Of a DNA stretch of 64,000 nucleotides, positions 9,400-17,732 are shown piece after piece. The stretch is from CBDDCA01 sp965218205 (lineage in GTDB: Bacteria; Spirochaetota; Spirochaetia; WTKD01; G963693115). Under the pieces are notes generated by a model. The model was not told the origin of the DNA. It saw only the letters and a program-made list of their open reading frames with translations, and did not search any database. The DNA lies in assembly GCA_965218205.1 (NCBI GenBank), contig OZ244590.1, positions 1,302,001 through 1,366,000 on the forward strand, read 5' to 3'. The translations under genes were made by a program, and so were the position numbers. How positions within the stretch are numbered: the stretch's first letter is position 1; every line of letters starts with the position of its first letter.

Positions 9400-10269
9400 C
9401 TACTTTGTACCTTTATACCATGTAGGCGTAGTAATTGCAGAATTATCAAACATATCCCTCATGGTAACACTTTCCCCTATGTGTTCTCCCCATGCTTCTA
9501 AATCTTTATTAAAACTACTATTCTTAAACATCTCGTCCATATTAGTTACGTTGCTTACATCCCATTTTGATATATCTCCATTAAAGAGAGATTCAAAGAA
9601 CATACTTTTCATGGTAGTTACATTACTAACATTCCATCTTGATATATCTCCATTAAACTTTCTAAAGGATGCAACACTTGAGAATAATATACTCATATCG
9701 GTAATCTTGCTTGTATCAATAATATTTAAGTCTGCATCTAGATCATCCCTTACATCTATATTTATGTCTTTTCCGTCTTTGTGCGTATCAATTATACTTA
9801 TAATTACATCAATTAACTCGTTTTTATTTTTCGGGCTGTGTTTATGCACTACAGTAATATCAATAGTGATCTTTGCTGACCTGCCGTCTTGTGCAGAAAA
9901 TAATACTGTATAAGTAGTTTCGCTCTGGGCGTATTTTGCTACCCCCGATAGTGTGCCGTTGCTGGTATTGAAAGAAATACCTGTATTTTCTGTTAGGTTG
10001 GGGCTTATTGAAAATGTACCCCTGCTCACTACACTACTGGGCGTTACTTCCATAACAATAGGAGTAATTTCTGTTTTGCCATTTTTCCCTTGTGCTGTTG
10101 CTGATAGAGTAGAAACTATACTACTGTTCCCTTGTTGCTTTGCTCCCATAACCAATGGGGGAGACTGGACAGGGTTCTCTTTTTCACTACTTTCTATTGT
10201 GCCTTCACAAGTAAACAAAGAAAACACAAGAACGATAAAAAATATATATGATGCTCCAATAATTTTCAT
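9400..10269 (-). CDS. Surface lipoprotein with putative Ig-like domain and BspA (DUF285) repeats
   Basis: A 289-residue predicted lipoprotein. The signal peptide ends in lipobox LFTC with the lipidated Cys at 21, and the start follows an AGGAGG ribosome site. Residues about 65-140 resemble a putative Ig/He_PIG-type beta domain (FNTSNGTLSGVAKY, TVLFSAQDGR). From about 175, BspA/DUF285 units follow the pattern FNGDISKWDVSNVTNM..MF. These modules in other bacteria are cell-surface and often adhesive. It closely resembles the C-terminal third of the giant protein at 24282-31155 but lacks FN3 modules, which occur instead in the adjacent upstream gene. The lipoprotein call is firm; adhesion is inference. 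Confidence 0.85.
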   Translation of the reverse strand: MKIIGASYIFFIVLVFSLFTCEGTIESSEKENPVQSPPLVMGAKQQGNSSIVSTLSATAQGKNGKTEITPIVMEVTPSSVVSRGTFSISPNLTENTGISFNTSNGTLSGVAKYAQSETTYTVLFSAQDGRSAKITIDITVVHKHSPKNKNELIDVIISIIDTHKDGKDINIDVRDDLDADLNIIDTSKITDMSILFSSVASFRKFNGDISRWNVSNVTTMKSMFFESLFNGDISKWDVSNVTNMDEMFKNSSFNKDLEAWGEHIGESVTMRDMFDNSAITTPTWYKGTK

Positions 10270-10294
10270 ATATACCTCCTTTTAATTTTACAAA

Positions 10295-10347
10295 TGTAGG
10301 GATGATAGATGATACAGATAAAAGTTTTTATACTTCTCATCCCTACA
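10295..10347 (-). terminator. Long hairpin between two lipoprotein genes
   Basis: Perfect 11-bp arms TGTAGGGATGA (10295-10305) and TCATCCCTACA (10337-10347), with a second inner A/T stem. It lies 25 bases past the stop of the FN3 lipoprotein at 10373 and just before the ribosome site of the next gene. It may terminate, stabilise or separate the two transcripts. Confidence 0.5.
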
Positions 10348-10372
10348 CACTATTATATCATATTATTACTCT

Positions 10373-13072
10373 TTATTCATGAGTAGTAAGTTCGCCATAT
10401 ACCCCCCCAGAGATTCTTGTGGGGTCGGTTGCATTAACTGCTATTATTACTATTGCATAGGTGGTATTAGGCTTAAGATTAGTTATATTTATGCTTGTTG
10501 TTCCCTTTGCTACTACCAGCGGGTTCTTATCTCCTATTTTAACCTGTAGTATACTTTTAGGGTACTTTCCTTTTACTATCCGATATACTTTATAAGATAC
10601 ATCTGCCGCTGTGAGTTGCGTTCCATCTACTTTCTTGTTACTGCTTGTAAACGTTGGGGCTTGCCATGATACCATTATACTGGTTTTGGTAGGACTTCCT
10701 TTAATACTGTTTGGTGAGGGATCGTTTGGTGAGGTTGCAAGAGATAAGTGAATTACTTCTACTCGTGTGCCTGTAGAAATTTTTGTGGGATCGGTTGCAT
10801 TAACTGCTTGCACTACTATTTCATAGATAGTACCTCCAGTAAGATTAGTTATAGTTGTACTTGTTCTTCCCTTTGCTACTGCTATCGGAGTCCTGTCTGC
10901 TGCTTTAATCTGTGCTATTGTTCGGGCTTTACTTCCCTTTGCTACATGATACACTTTGTAAGATACATCTGCCGCTGTGAGTTGCATTCCATCTGCTTTC
11001 TTGTTACTGCTTGTAAGCGTTGGGGCTTGCCATGATAACATTATACTGGTTTTAGTAGAACTTCCTTTAATACTGTTTGATGAGGGATCATCTGGTGGTG
11101 TTGCAGCGGATATAGTAGTTGCTTCTGGTGTTCGTTCGCCTGTAGAGGCTACTCTGGGGTCAGTTGCATTGACTGTTTGTATTACCATTTCATAGGTAGT
11201 ACCAGGGGTAAGATTTTTTATATCTGCCTCAATTATAATGCCTGCAGGTGTATTTGTGCCTCCTGTTCCCATTACTACTAATGGGTTCGTGTCTGCTTCT
11301 ATAATCTGTGCTATTGTTCGGGCATTGCTTCCTTTTGCTACTCGATATATTTTGTAAAACACATCTGCCCCTGTGAGTTGCGTTCCATCTGCTTTCTTGT
11401 GGCTGCTTGTAAGGTCATTATCGCTTGGAATAAACCAGTTTAATGATATATATGTAGAGTAGGCTGTTGGTGAAACAATCCATAGATATGGCGGTGGCGT
11501 TGCAAGAGATAAGGTAGTAACTTCTTTTCTTATTCCTGTAGAGGCTTTTGTGGTATCAGTGGCATTAATTGCCTGTACTACTATTTCATAGGTGGTATAA
11601 AGGGTAAGATTAGTTATAGTTGTACTTGTTGTTCCTACTGCTATCGGTGTCCTGTCTGCTGCTTTAATTTCTGCTATTGTTCTGCTCTTTTTTCCCTTTG
11701 CTACCTGATATACTTTGTACGATACATCTGATGTTGTTAGTCTTTGTCCGTTTGCTTTCTTATGACTGCTTGTAAGATTTGGTGCTGTCCATGATAACAT
11801 TATACTGGTTTTGGTTGGGCTTCCTGTAACACTGCTTGACTCTGCTGGTGCAGTGGCGAGATTCGTGGTAACTACTTCTATTTGCACGCCTGTAGAGACT
11901 TTTGTAGAGTCGGTTGCATTGACTGCTTGTACTACTATTTCATAGGTAGTACCTCCAGTAAGATTAGTTATAGTTATAGTTATATTTGTACTTGTTGTTC
12001 CTACTGCTATCGGAGTCCTGTCTGCTGCTTTAATCTGTGCTATTGTTCGGGCATTGCTTCCCTTTACTACCCGATACACTTTGTACGATACATCTGATGT
12101 TGTTAATCTTTGTCCGTTTGCTTTCTTATGACTGCTTGTAAGCACGGGGACTTGCCATGATATAGTTGTACTTGTATCGGTAGTACTTCCTGCGGTAACA
12201 CTGCGAGCCTCTGCGGGGGCAGTTGCCTGATTATTTGCAAGGGTAGCTACTTCTATTCGTTTGCCTGTAGAAACTTTTGTGATATCGGTAGAATTGACTG
12301 CTTGTACTACTATTTCATAGGTAGTATTTCTATCAAGATAATTTATACTTGCGTTTGTTGTTCCCTTTGCTACTGCTAGCGGGTTACTATCTGCTTTTTT
12401 AATCTCTGCTATTGTTCGGGCATTCTTTCCTTTTGCTATCCAGTACACTTTATAAGATACATCTGCCGCTGTGAGTGCTTGTCCGTTTGCTTTCTTGTGA
12501 CTGCTTGTAAGATCTGGGACTTGCCATGATATAGTTGTACTTGTATCGGTAGTACTTCCTGCGGTAACACTGCGAGCCTCTGCGGGGGCAGTGGCGAAGT
12601 TAGTGTTAAGGACAGTCACTTCTGCTTTCATTCCTTTAGAGACTTTTTTGACATCCGTTGCATTGACTGCCTGTACTACTACTTCATAGGTAGTATCAAG
12701 TTTACGATTATTTATATTTGTCGTTGTTATTCCTTTTCTTACCTTTACGGGTGCTTTATCTAACGCTACAATATTCGCTACTGTTCGGTCCTTTGCCCCC
12801 TTTTCTACTATAAAAACCTTATACGATACATCTGCTGTTGTGAGTTGTGTTCCGTCTTTCTTTTTATGGCTAGCATTAAGCGTTGGAGCTGTCCATTTTA
12901 GTACAATACTTCTGTTGATAGTTTTGTATGTAATACTTTTTACTTCTGATAGTGCAGAGGATAATACAGCATCATCCCCACTGCTAGAACTAGTTGAAAT
13001 GTTAGCTTCGCAAGCACTTATAAAAATAACAAAAATACTAAAAATAATGAACCATGTATGATTTTTTTTCAT
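10373..13072 (-). CDS. FN3-repeat surface lipoprotein, seven modules
   Basis: An 899-residue predicted lipoprotein built almost entirely of seven fibronectin type III-like modules of about 120 residues. Each carries the family's own insertion SHKKADG.QLT.ADVSYKVY and ends TTYEIVVQAVNATD..K.STG. The frame is open from 13135, but the ATG at 13072 follows AAAGGAGCAG and begins a clear signal peptide (lipobox ISAC, Cys21), so that start is chosen. The ATG is followed by A8. There is no BspA tail; a separate BspA lipoprotein follows immediately, so the pair mirrors the fused giant protein at 24282. Function is unknown beyond likely surface display. Confidence 0.85.
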   Translation of the reverse strand: MKKNHTWFIIFSIFVIFISACEANISTSSSSGDDAVLSSALSEVKSITYKTINRSIVLKWTAPTLNASHKKKDGTQLTTADVSYKVFIVEKGAKDRTVANIVALDKAPVKVRKGITTTNINNRKLDTTYEVVVQAVNATDVKKVSKGMKAEVTVLNTNFATAPAEARSVTAGSTTDTSTTISWQVPDLTSSHKKANGQALTAADVSYKVYWIAKGKNARTIAEIKKADSNPLAVAKGTTNASINYLDRNTTYEIVVQAVNSTDITKVSTGKRIEVATLANNQATAPAEARSVTAGSTTDTSTTISWQVPVLTSSHKKANGQRLTTSDVSYKVYRVVKGSNARTIAQIKAADRTPIAVGTTSTNITITITNLTGGTTYEIVVQAVNATDSTKVSTGVQIEVVTTNLATAPAESSSVTGSPTKTSIMLSWTAPNLTSSHKKANGQRLTTSDVSYKVYQVAKGKKSRTIAEIKAADRTPIAVGTTSTTITNLTLYTTYEIVVQAINATDTTKASTGIRKEVTTLSLATPPPYLWIVSPTAYSTYISLNWFIPSDNDLTSSHKKADGTQLTGADVFYKIYRVAKGSNARTIAQIIEADTNPLVVMGTGGTNTPAGIIIEADIKNLTPGTTYEMVIQTVNATDPRVASTGERTPEATTISAATPPDDPSSNSIKGSSTKTSIMLSWQAPTLTSSNKKADGMQLTAADVSYKVYHVAKGSKARTIAQIKAADRTPIAVAKGRTSTTITNLTGGTIYEIVVQAVNATDPTKISTGTRVEVIHLSLATSPNDPSPNSIKGSPTKTSIMVSWQAPTFTSSNKKVDGTQLTAADVSYKVYRIVKGKYPKSILQVKIGDKNPLVVAKGTTSINITNLKPNTTYAIVIIAVNATDPTRISGGVYGELTTHE

Positions 13073-13132
13073 ATTCTGCTCCTTTTTTTCAAAACTAACA
13101 CTTGAATTTTTTATAAATATAGCTATATTATA
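13073..13132 (-). promoter_or_regulatory. Promoter -10 and leader of FN3 lipoprotein, shared with paralogue at 61.8 kb
   Basis: A -10 TATAAT lies at 13127-13132 (minus strand). The leader that follows contains AAAAATTCAAGTGTTA, also present upstream of the lipoprotein starting at 61838, and ends in AAAGGAGCAG before the ATG. No good -35 is seen: the position where the paralogue has TTGCTT is taken by the edge of a transposase remnant. Confidence 0.6.
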
Positions 13133-13144
13133 CAATGAAAAAAA

Positions 13145-13515
13145 GAAAAAACGCTATGGCGTTGATGATTAAAGCTATATTGATACTCAGCACTTTTGAG
13201 TAAAAAAGTACTGAGAGTTTGAGCATATGGGATAGTAGTATGGTGTGCCTCGTATGCTGCAAGAGAAGCAACAAAAGCAGATTGTTTAGTACTAAAAGCC
13301 CCTGAGATAAACTCAGAGCCAATAGATATTCAATAAACAAAGCGGTATGAGAAGAGCTTTTTTAGTGGCATAGCTTTCGGCTTCTCTTTGTATCTTTGCA
13401 GCCATTTGCGTACGGTATTAGGAGATATATGAAAGATACGAGCAGTACTTTTGATACCGTGTTCTTTTTTAAAATAATAGCCTTTTACTCTCAATTGTAA
13501 GTACGGCTTAAGCAA
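13145..13515 (-). pseudogene. Shredded DDE transposase remnant (relative of the copy at 57.3 kb)
   Basis: The reverse strand matches four separate pieces of the transposase gene at 57259-58338, in order, with three internal deletions. The pieces are the helix-turn-helix segment (KEHGIKSTARIFHISPNTVRKWLQRYKEKPKAM), then stretches around 57843-57884, 57941-58041 and 58119-58184. The catalytic core is lost, so it cannot be active. Short open frames here are by-products. Its end abuts the promoter of the FN3 lipoprotein. Confidence 0.85.
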
Positions 13516-13571
13516 AACACCTATTTTTTAAAATAATAGCCTTTTACTCTCAATTGTAAGTACGGCTTAAG
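13465..13571. repeat. Direct duplication, 48-bp identical copies, 59-bp period
   Basis: Two identical 48-bp copies, 13465-13512 and 13524-13571, separated by 11 bases. The unit reads ..AATAATAGCC...GTACGGCTTAAG. It sits at the 5' border of the transposase remnant. Beyond it, up to the antiporter at 13736, I see only AT-rich sequence and a promoter-like -10. Confidence 0.9.
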
Positions 13572-13719
13572 TAAAATTTTTTGAATTTACCAAAGGTATA
13601 CATGAGATGGTAAAAGTACAATAAAAACTTTCTTTGTATTGTTATTTCATAACAGAAATAGTATACTGTTTCACGTAATACAAAATACACTATAGAAACA
13701 TAGGGATTTCTAAATAGTG

Positions 13720-13735
13720 TATAATAAAAATATTC
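13720..13735 (+). promoter_or_regulatory. -10 box only 10 bases from a start codon (possible leaderless transcript)
   Basis: TATAAT at 13720-13725 is followed by ten bases and then the ATG at 13736. No Shine-Dalgarno sequence is present. The same arrangement occurs before the gene at 53780. A transcription start six or seven bases after the -10 would leave a leader of about four bases. Confidence 0.4.
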
Positions 13736-15850
13736 ATGGAAACAATGGCATCCACTTCTTTTCAACATAATGCAGTATTGCTTATACTTCAATTAGCATT
13801 TATTTTTGTTGCTACATGGGGAGCATACATTATCAGCAATAAAATCAAAGTCCCAGATGTCATATTATTTTTGACATTAGGGGTACTGTTTGGTCCTTTT
13901 TTACTTGGTTCTATTCCAGTATTTCAAATATTACCGCATGGATTGTTTCCATTACAAGAAGGAGATATACCAATATCTCAAGAATTATTCTCTTTAGCTA
14001 CCATTGCATCAATTATTTTATTGTTTAGCTCAGGCTTACAATCAGATATTGAACTATTTAAGAAATACTTACTGAAAGGAACAGTGGTAGGAATGAGTGC
14101 TATTGTTGTCTCTTTTATGGGAGGATACTTTATAAGTATGTTTTTTCTCCCTCATTTACCATATATCCACCCTGTTCATCTATTTCTTGCTACCATATCA
14201 ACGGCAACTTCTGTAGGCATTTCAAGTACCATACTCTCAAAAAATAAGATGATAAGTAGTCCTGAAGGGGTAACAATACTTTCCGCTGCGGTGATTGATG
14301 ATGTCATAGGGGTAATCTTATTATCAATAGTACTTAGTTTCTCAGCACTTCTGAGTGGAAACAGCATGTCTTCTGGAGAACTCATACAGACAATAATAGG
14401 CATATCAATAAAAGCAATCTTTATATGGCTATTCTTTATGTTTTTAGGCATTCTTTTTTCCAGAAAAATTGGGGGGATATTAAAAAAGCTACATGAACCC
14501 ACAACTATAGCAATGATTGCTTTGGCACTCAGCTTTATTCTTGGGTTTGTGTTTGAATATTTTAAGCTCTCAGTTATCGTAGGAGCATATATAGTAGGGC
14601 TTACTCTATCAAATACAGATATATCGTATCTTATACAAGAACGCGTGTACCCCATATTCAAATTTTTTGTTCCTATTTTCTTTTTTGTAAGCGGTATGTA
14701 TATCAATATCAATGTTATATTTAATCTTGATGTTCTTATATTTGGAATATGCTTTTCGCTCGTTGGTATTATTACAAAATTTTTAGGAGCAGGTATTCCT
14801 GCACATTTTCTCGGGTTTAATACACTAGGAGCATCAAGAATTGGTGCAGGTATGCTTCCAAGAGGAGAGGTATCATTGATTATCGCTGGTCTCGGACGAG
14901 CGTCAGGAGTACTTAACGATACTCTCTTTGGGACAGTGCTAATTATGATATTTATTAGCTCTGTTATAGCCCCCATACTCCTTGATAAAATTTTAAGAAT
15001 ACCCCGAAAAGGAACAAGCGAAAAAATACAAGAAACAATGATACATACTCATTTCTCATTTGAACGCGTAAAACTTGCGAAATTTATACTCTCAGAGCTT
15101 ATACAAATTTTTCAAGATGATGGGTTTTTTATTAACTCAACACGCAGAAAAAAAAATACAATCATCCACATCCGAAAGAATGCCACATTTATCACTCTTC
15201 ACTATAAAAATAGCGATACCTTGACTTTTACCTCTGAGAAGCAAGATATAAAGATTATTAGAACTGCAGTAAATGAGTGCGTATCAAGCATAGCAGAAAC
15301 AACTAAATTTATACAAACAACCCTTCATTCGCACCTTTCACAAATGATGAAAGATAACACAACAACACCGCAAAATGAAAAAATTATGCCTCAAGAAGAT
15401 AGTATACAACTAAAACAATTTCTCTCATCTTCTCGTATCGCTCTTAATCTACAATCAAATACAAAAAAAGATATTATAGCCGAACTTGTATCATATCTTG
15501 AAACAGATACAAACTATACACAACATGATATACAACAATTTCTAGAAGATGTGTATGAGAGAGAAGAAGCAATATCAACTGGCTTGGAACATGGGGTTGC
15601 TATTCCTCATGCACGTTCCGATGCTATTGATACTTTGAAAATAGTTATTGGAATAAAAAAGGAAGGCATTGATTTCAAAGCATTTGACGGTAATCCTTGT
15701 TCTATTTTTGTACTCATCGCTTCTCCACTTGAAGGATCTCACTTAGAAGTTCTTACTAAAATAACCATACTTCTTAACAATAGTGATTTTAGACAACAAG
15801 TGTTACAAGCAACAAGCAAGCAACAAGTGTTGAATTTATTTTCACAATAA
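13736..15850 (+). CDS. CPA2-family cation/proton antiporter fused to a PTS EIIA (fructose/nitrogen-type) domain
   Basis: A 704-residue inner-membrane protein. Residues about 1-420 contain about twelve hydrophobic segments typical of KefB/NapA-type Na+/K+-H+ exchangers, including AAVIDDVIGVILLSIVLS (transport-site Asp pair) and ASRIGAGMLPRGEVSLI. After a hydrophilic linker, residues about 565-704 form an EIIA type 2 domain with the phosphoryl-accepting His625 in AIPHAR. This suggests ion exchange controlled by phosphotransfer state, which is inference. ATG at 13736 or 13745 could serve; neither has a ribosome site. Overlap with the downstream operon is absent: 17 bases separate it from the M23 peptidase gene. 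Confidence 0.88.
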   Translation: METMASTSFQHNAVLLILQLAFIFVATWGAYIISNKIKVPDVILFLTLGVLFGPFLLGSIPVFQILPHGLFPLQEGDIPISQELFSLATIASIILLFSSGLQSDIELFKKYLLKGTVVGMSAIVVSFMGGYFISMFFLPHLPYIHPVHLFLATISTATSVGISSTILSKNKMISSPEGVTILSAAVIDDVIGVILLSIVLSFSALLSGNSMSSGELIQTIIGISIKAIFIWLFFMFLGILFSRKIGGILKKLHEPTTIAMIALALSFILGFVFEYFKLSVIVGAYIVGLTLSNTDISYLIQERVYPIFKFFVPIFFFVSGMYININVIFNLDVLIFGICFSLVGIITKFLGAGIPAHFLGFNTLGASRIGAGMLPRGEVSLIIAGLGRASGVLNDTLFGTVLIMIFISSVIAPILLDKILRIPRKGTSEKIQETMIHTHFSFERVKLAKFILSELIQIFQDDGFFINSTRRKKNTIIHIRKNATFITLHYKNSDTLTFTSEKQDIKIIRTAVNECVSSIAETTKFIQTTLHSHLSQMMKDNTTTPQNEKIMPQEDSIQLKQFLSSSRIALNLQSNTKKDIIAELVSYLETDTNYTQHDIQQFLEDVYEREEAISTGLEHGVAIPHARSDAIDTLKIVIGIKKEGIDFKAFDGNPCSIFVLIASPLEGSHLEVLTKITILLNNSDFRQQVLQATSKQQVLNLFSQ

Positions 15851-15867
15851 CCAGTAGTATACATTAC

Positions 15868-16740
15868 ATGAAATATATACATTTTATTTTTTTGTTCTTA
15901 TGTCCCTATGTATTTTCATATCCTAGCATTCAATCTCTCAATGATAGTGATATTATCTTTACACAACTCACACAGCATATACATAATACATCAGAGCATC
16001 TCTACCTTTTTGAATATACCTTAAAAGAAAATGAAACATTGGAAACACTTGCTGATACTGTCGGGGTGAGCTTTGAAAGTATTGTCAGTCTCAATCGTCT
16101 TCCTGCTCCCTTGCATGCTTTGACAGATAATAACACACAATATAGTGTTCTTATTCCAAGTAAATCAGGCATTTTTATTTCAAATACACGAAAATTTGAT
16201 TTTGAAACCATGCTCTACACACTCTATGAATCAGAAATAAAACATACCTCTCCTCTCGTTGTCAAGGCTTCGTTTCAGTCCTCTAATACTTACTTTTATT
16301 TTTTAGAACATCAAACATGGAATGACGATATACAAAAACGATGGGAGATTATAGATTACCGTTTTCCTGTCCTTAACGGAGTTATTTCTTCCTATTTTGG
16401 ATCAAGAACAAGCCCTATAAGTGGAAATACAGTATTTCATAAAGGAATAGATATATCTTCTCAAGAAGGAGAATGGATATTTTCTTCTCGTAATGGGGTT
16501 ATAAAACATACAGGATACAGTAAGATATTTGGCTATTTTATTGAAATTGAGCACCAAGATGATAGTCGTACACTATATGGTCATATACTTGATTCTATAC
16601 ATACTATTGGAGATACAGTGCTTATTGGAGAACATATTGCATATATGGGCAGTACAGGAATGTCCACAGGAGTACATACTCATTTTGAGTTATCTATTGA
16701 CAATGTTCCTGTAAATCCTCTATCATATCTTATACGATAA
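15868..16740 (+). CDS. Secreted LysM/M23 murein endopeptidase
   Basis: A 290-residue protein with an N-terminal signal sequence (cleavage likely after VFSYP). A LysM-like peptidoglycan-binding stretch follows at about 45-95 (YTLKENETLETLADTVGVSFESIVSLNRL), and a C-terminal M23 domain. The zinc set is complete: H191 and D195 in HKGID, H239 in YGH, H270 and H272 in HTHFE. It should cut peptide cross-links in cell-wall murein during growth or division. It lies just after the antiporter gene, possibly co-transcribed. Confidence 0.9.
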   Translation: MKYIHFIFLFLCPYVFSYPSIQSLNDSDIIFTQLTQHIHNTSEHLYLFEYTLKENETLETLADTVGVSFESIVSLNRLPAPLHALTDNNTQYSVLIPSKSGIFISNTRKFDFETMLYTLYESEIKHTSPLVVKASFQSSNTYFYFLEHQTWNDDIQKRWEIIDYRFPVLNGVISSYFGSRTSPISGNTVFHKGIDISSQEGEWIFSSRNGVIKHTGYSKIFGYFIEIEHQDDSRTLYGHILDSIHTIGDTVLIGEHIAYMGSTGMSTGVHTHFELSIDNVPVNPLSYLIR

Positions 16741-16805
16741 GTATATATTATAAAAATACCTATATTTTAAGGTAAAGTTTTTAGATTATAGAACGATAAT
16801 AAAAA

Positions 16806-16890
16806 TGAAAGTTAGCACCTTGTCATAGGTCCCCTCCCAGTTCCCTATTAGGTGTTGACTCTTGGCCGGTTCATACGAACCGGTCTTTTA
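16806..16890 (+). ncRNA. Candidate small RNA with C-rich loop
   Basis: The gap 16741-17054 has no gene. It contains a compact structured segment. GTTAGCACCT (16811-16820) pairs fully, allowing G-U, with AGGTGTTGAC (16850-16859). An inner ATAGG/CCTAT stem exposes the loop TCCCCTCCCAGTTC (16830-16843), and a strong terminator hairpin follows at 16864. A GATAAT -10-like box sits at 16795-16800. It could instead be the structured 3' end of the upstream mRNA or a leader of the cupin operon. It matches no RNA family I recognise. Confidence 0.4.
16864..16890 (+). terminator. Rho-independent terminator
   Basis: Nine-base-pair stem GGCCGGTTC / GAACCGGTC with loop ATAC, immediately followed by a T-run (16886 onward). 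It is the clearest terminator in the window and closes either the M23 peptidase transcript or the candidate small RNA. Confidence 0.85.
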
Positions 16891-17054
16891 TATTTGTTAA
16901 AAAACATATTTATACAATCTATGATATAATTAAAGAATAACTACTTAAACACACAGTATATTTTGTAAGTATACAAAAATGTACCCATAGTATGTATGTT
17001 TACTTATTTACTTATAGATACTATAAGTATCACAGATTAATGGAGGAGGATATT

Positions 17055-17660
17055 ATGTCACACCCAACAACATCAAAAGAAGAAATGCTTAGCAGAATTG
17101 TACGCTTTTCTGATTATACAAAAGAAAATGCAGTACCGCTTATGTTTATTGACAGCTTACTTCCTGGTCACCATCGCTTAAATTATGCAGTAATTGGTGA
17201 TACAGCAAGTGAAAATCCCGATTTTAAGCCGATACTTTCTCAAGAACATGGCTTTCAAATTGGAATGTTTAAGGCAATGCCCGATGGAAATGGTCCTGCA
17301 TACCATACTCATGATTATATAGAAATTTTTCTTCCTCTTGAAGGAACATGGCGATTTTGGTTTGGAAACGATCCTGAAAATGACTCTGAAAACTTTGTAG
17401 AGCTTGGACAATGGGACTTAATTTCCTTTCCTCCTGGACTATGGCGTCGTTTTGAAAATATAGATACCAAACCTGCATGGTGCTTTGCAGTACTAGAAAA
17501 ACACAATGTGTTTACTGGAAAAGATCCCTATTGGTCTCCTACTGTTATACGTAAATCGCAAGAGATGGGATTTGAATCAGATGAAAACGGAAAAATGAAA
17601 AAGCCACCCAACTTTGAACAAATAAATGCTGAAATGTTAGAAAAAATGTATAATGCGTAG
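17055..17660 (+). CDS. Cupin-domain protein, first gene of TRAP-transporter operon
   Basis: A 201-residue soluble protein with a single cupin barrel: the HTHDYIEIFLPLEG motif 1 region (His pair and Glu metal ligands) and a motif 2-like segment around DLISFPPGLWRRFEN. The open frame begins at 16992, but the ATG at 17055 follows GGAGGAGG at ideal spacing. Cupins next to TRAP transporters and HpaI aldolases often bind or isomerise sugar acids or related carboxylates. The substrate here is unknown. Confidence 0.8.
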   Translation: MSHPTTSKEEMLSRIVRFSDYTKENAVPLMFIDSLLPGHHRLNYAVIGDTASENPDFKPILSQEHGFQIGMFKAMPDGNGPAYHTHDYIEIFLPLEGTWRFWFGNDPENDSENFVELGQWDLISFPPGLWRRFENIDTKPAWCFAVLEKHNVFTGKDPYWSPTVIRKSQEMGFESDENGKMKKPPNFEQINAEMLEKMYNA

Positions 17661-17732
17661 AACATAATACAAAATATACTTTCACTCTATACTATAATAA
17701 ATAAATTAGATAACAAATAATGAGGAGGTTTT

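Noticed and set aside
13128..13340. 70-codon minus-strand frame near the FN3 lipoprotein
   Set aside because: It is an out-of-frame reading of the deleted transposase remnant.
14176..14976. 266-codon minus-strand frame opposite the antiporter
   Set aside because: Lies wholly within a well-identified membrane protein gene; residues mirror its codons and no family is recognisable.
16806..16890. Bacterial SRP RNA, 6S RNA or a known riboswitch
   Set aside because: The conserved apical SRP sequence and other family signatures are absent; kept only as an unclassified candidate.
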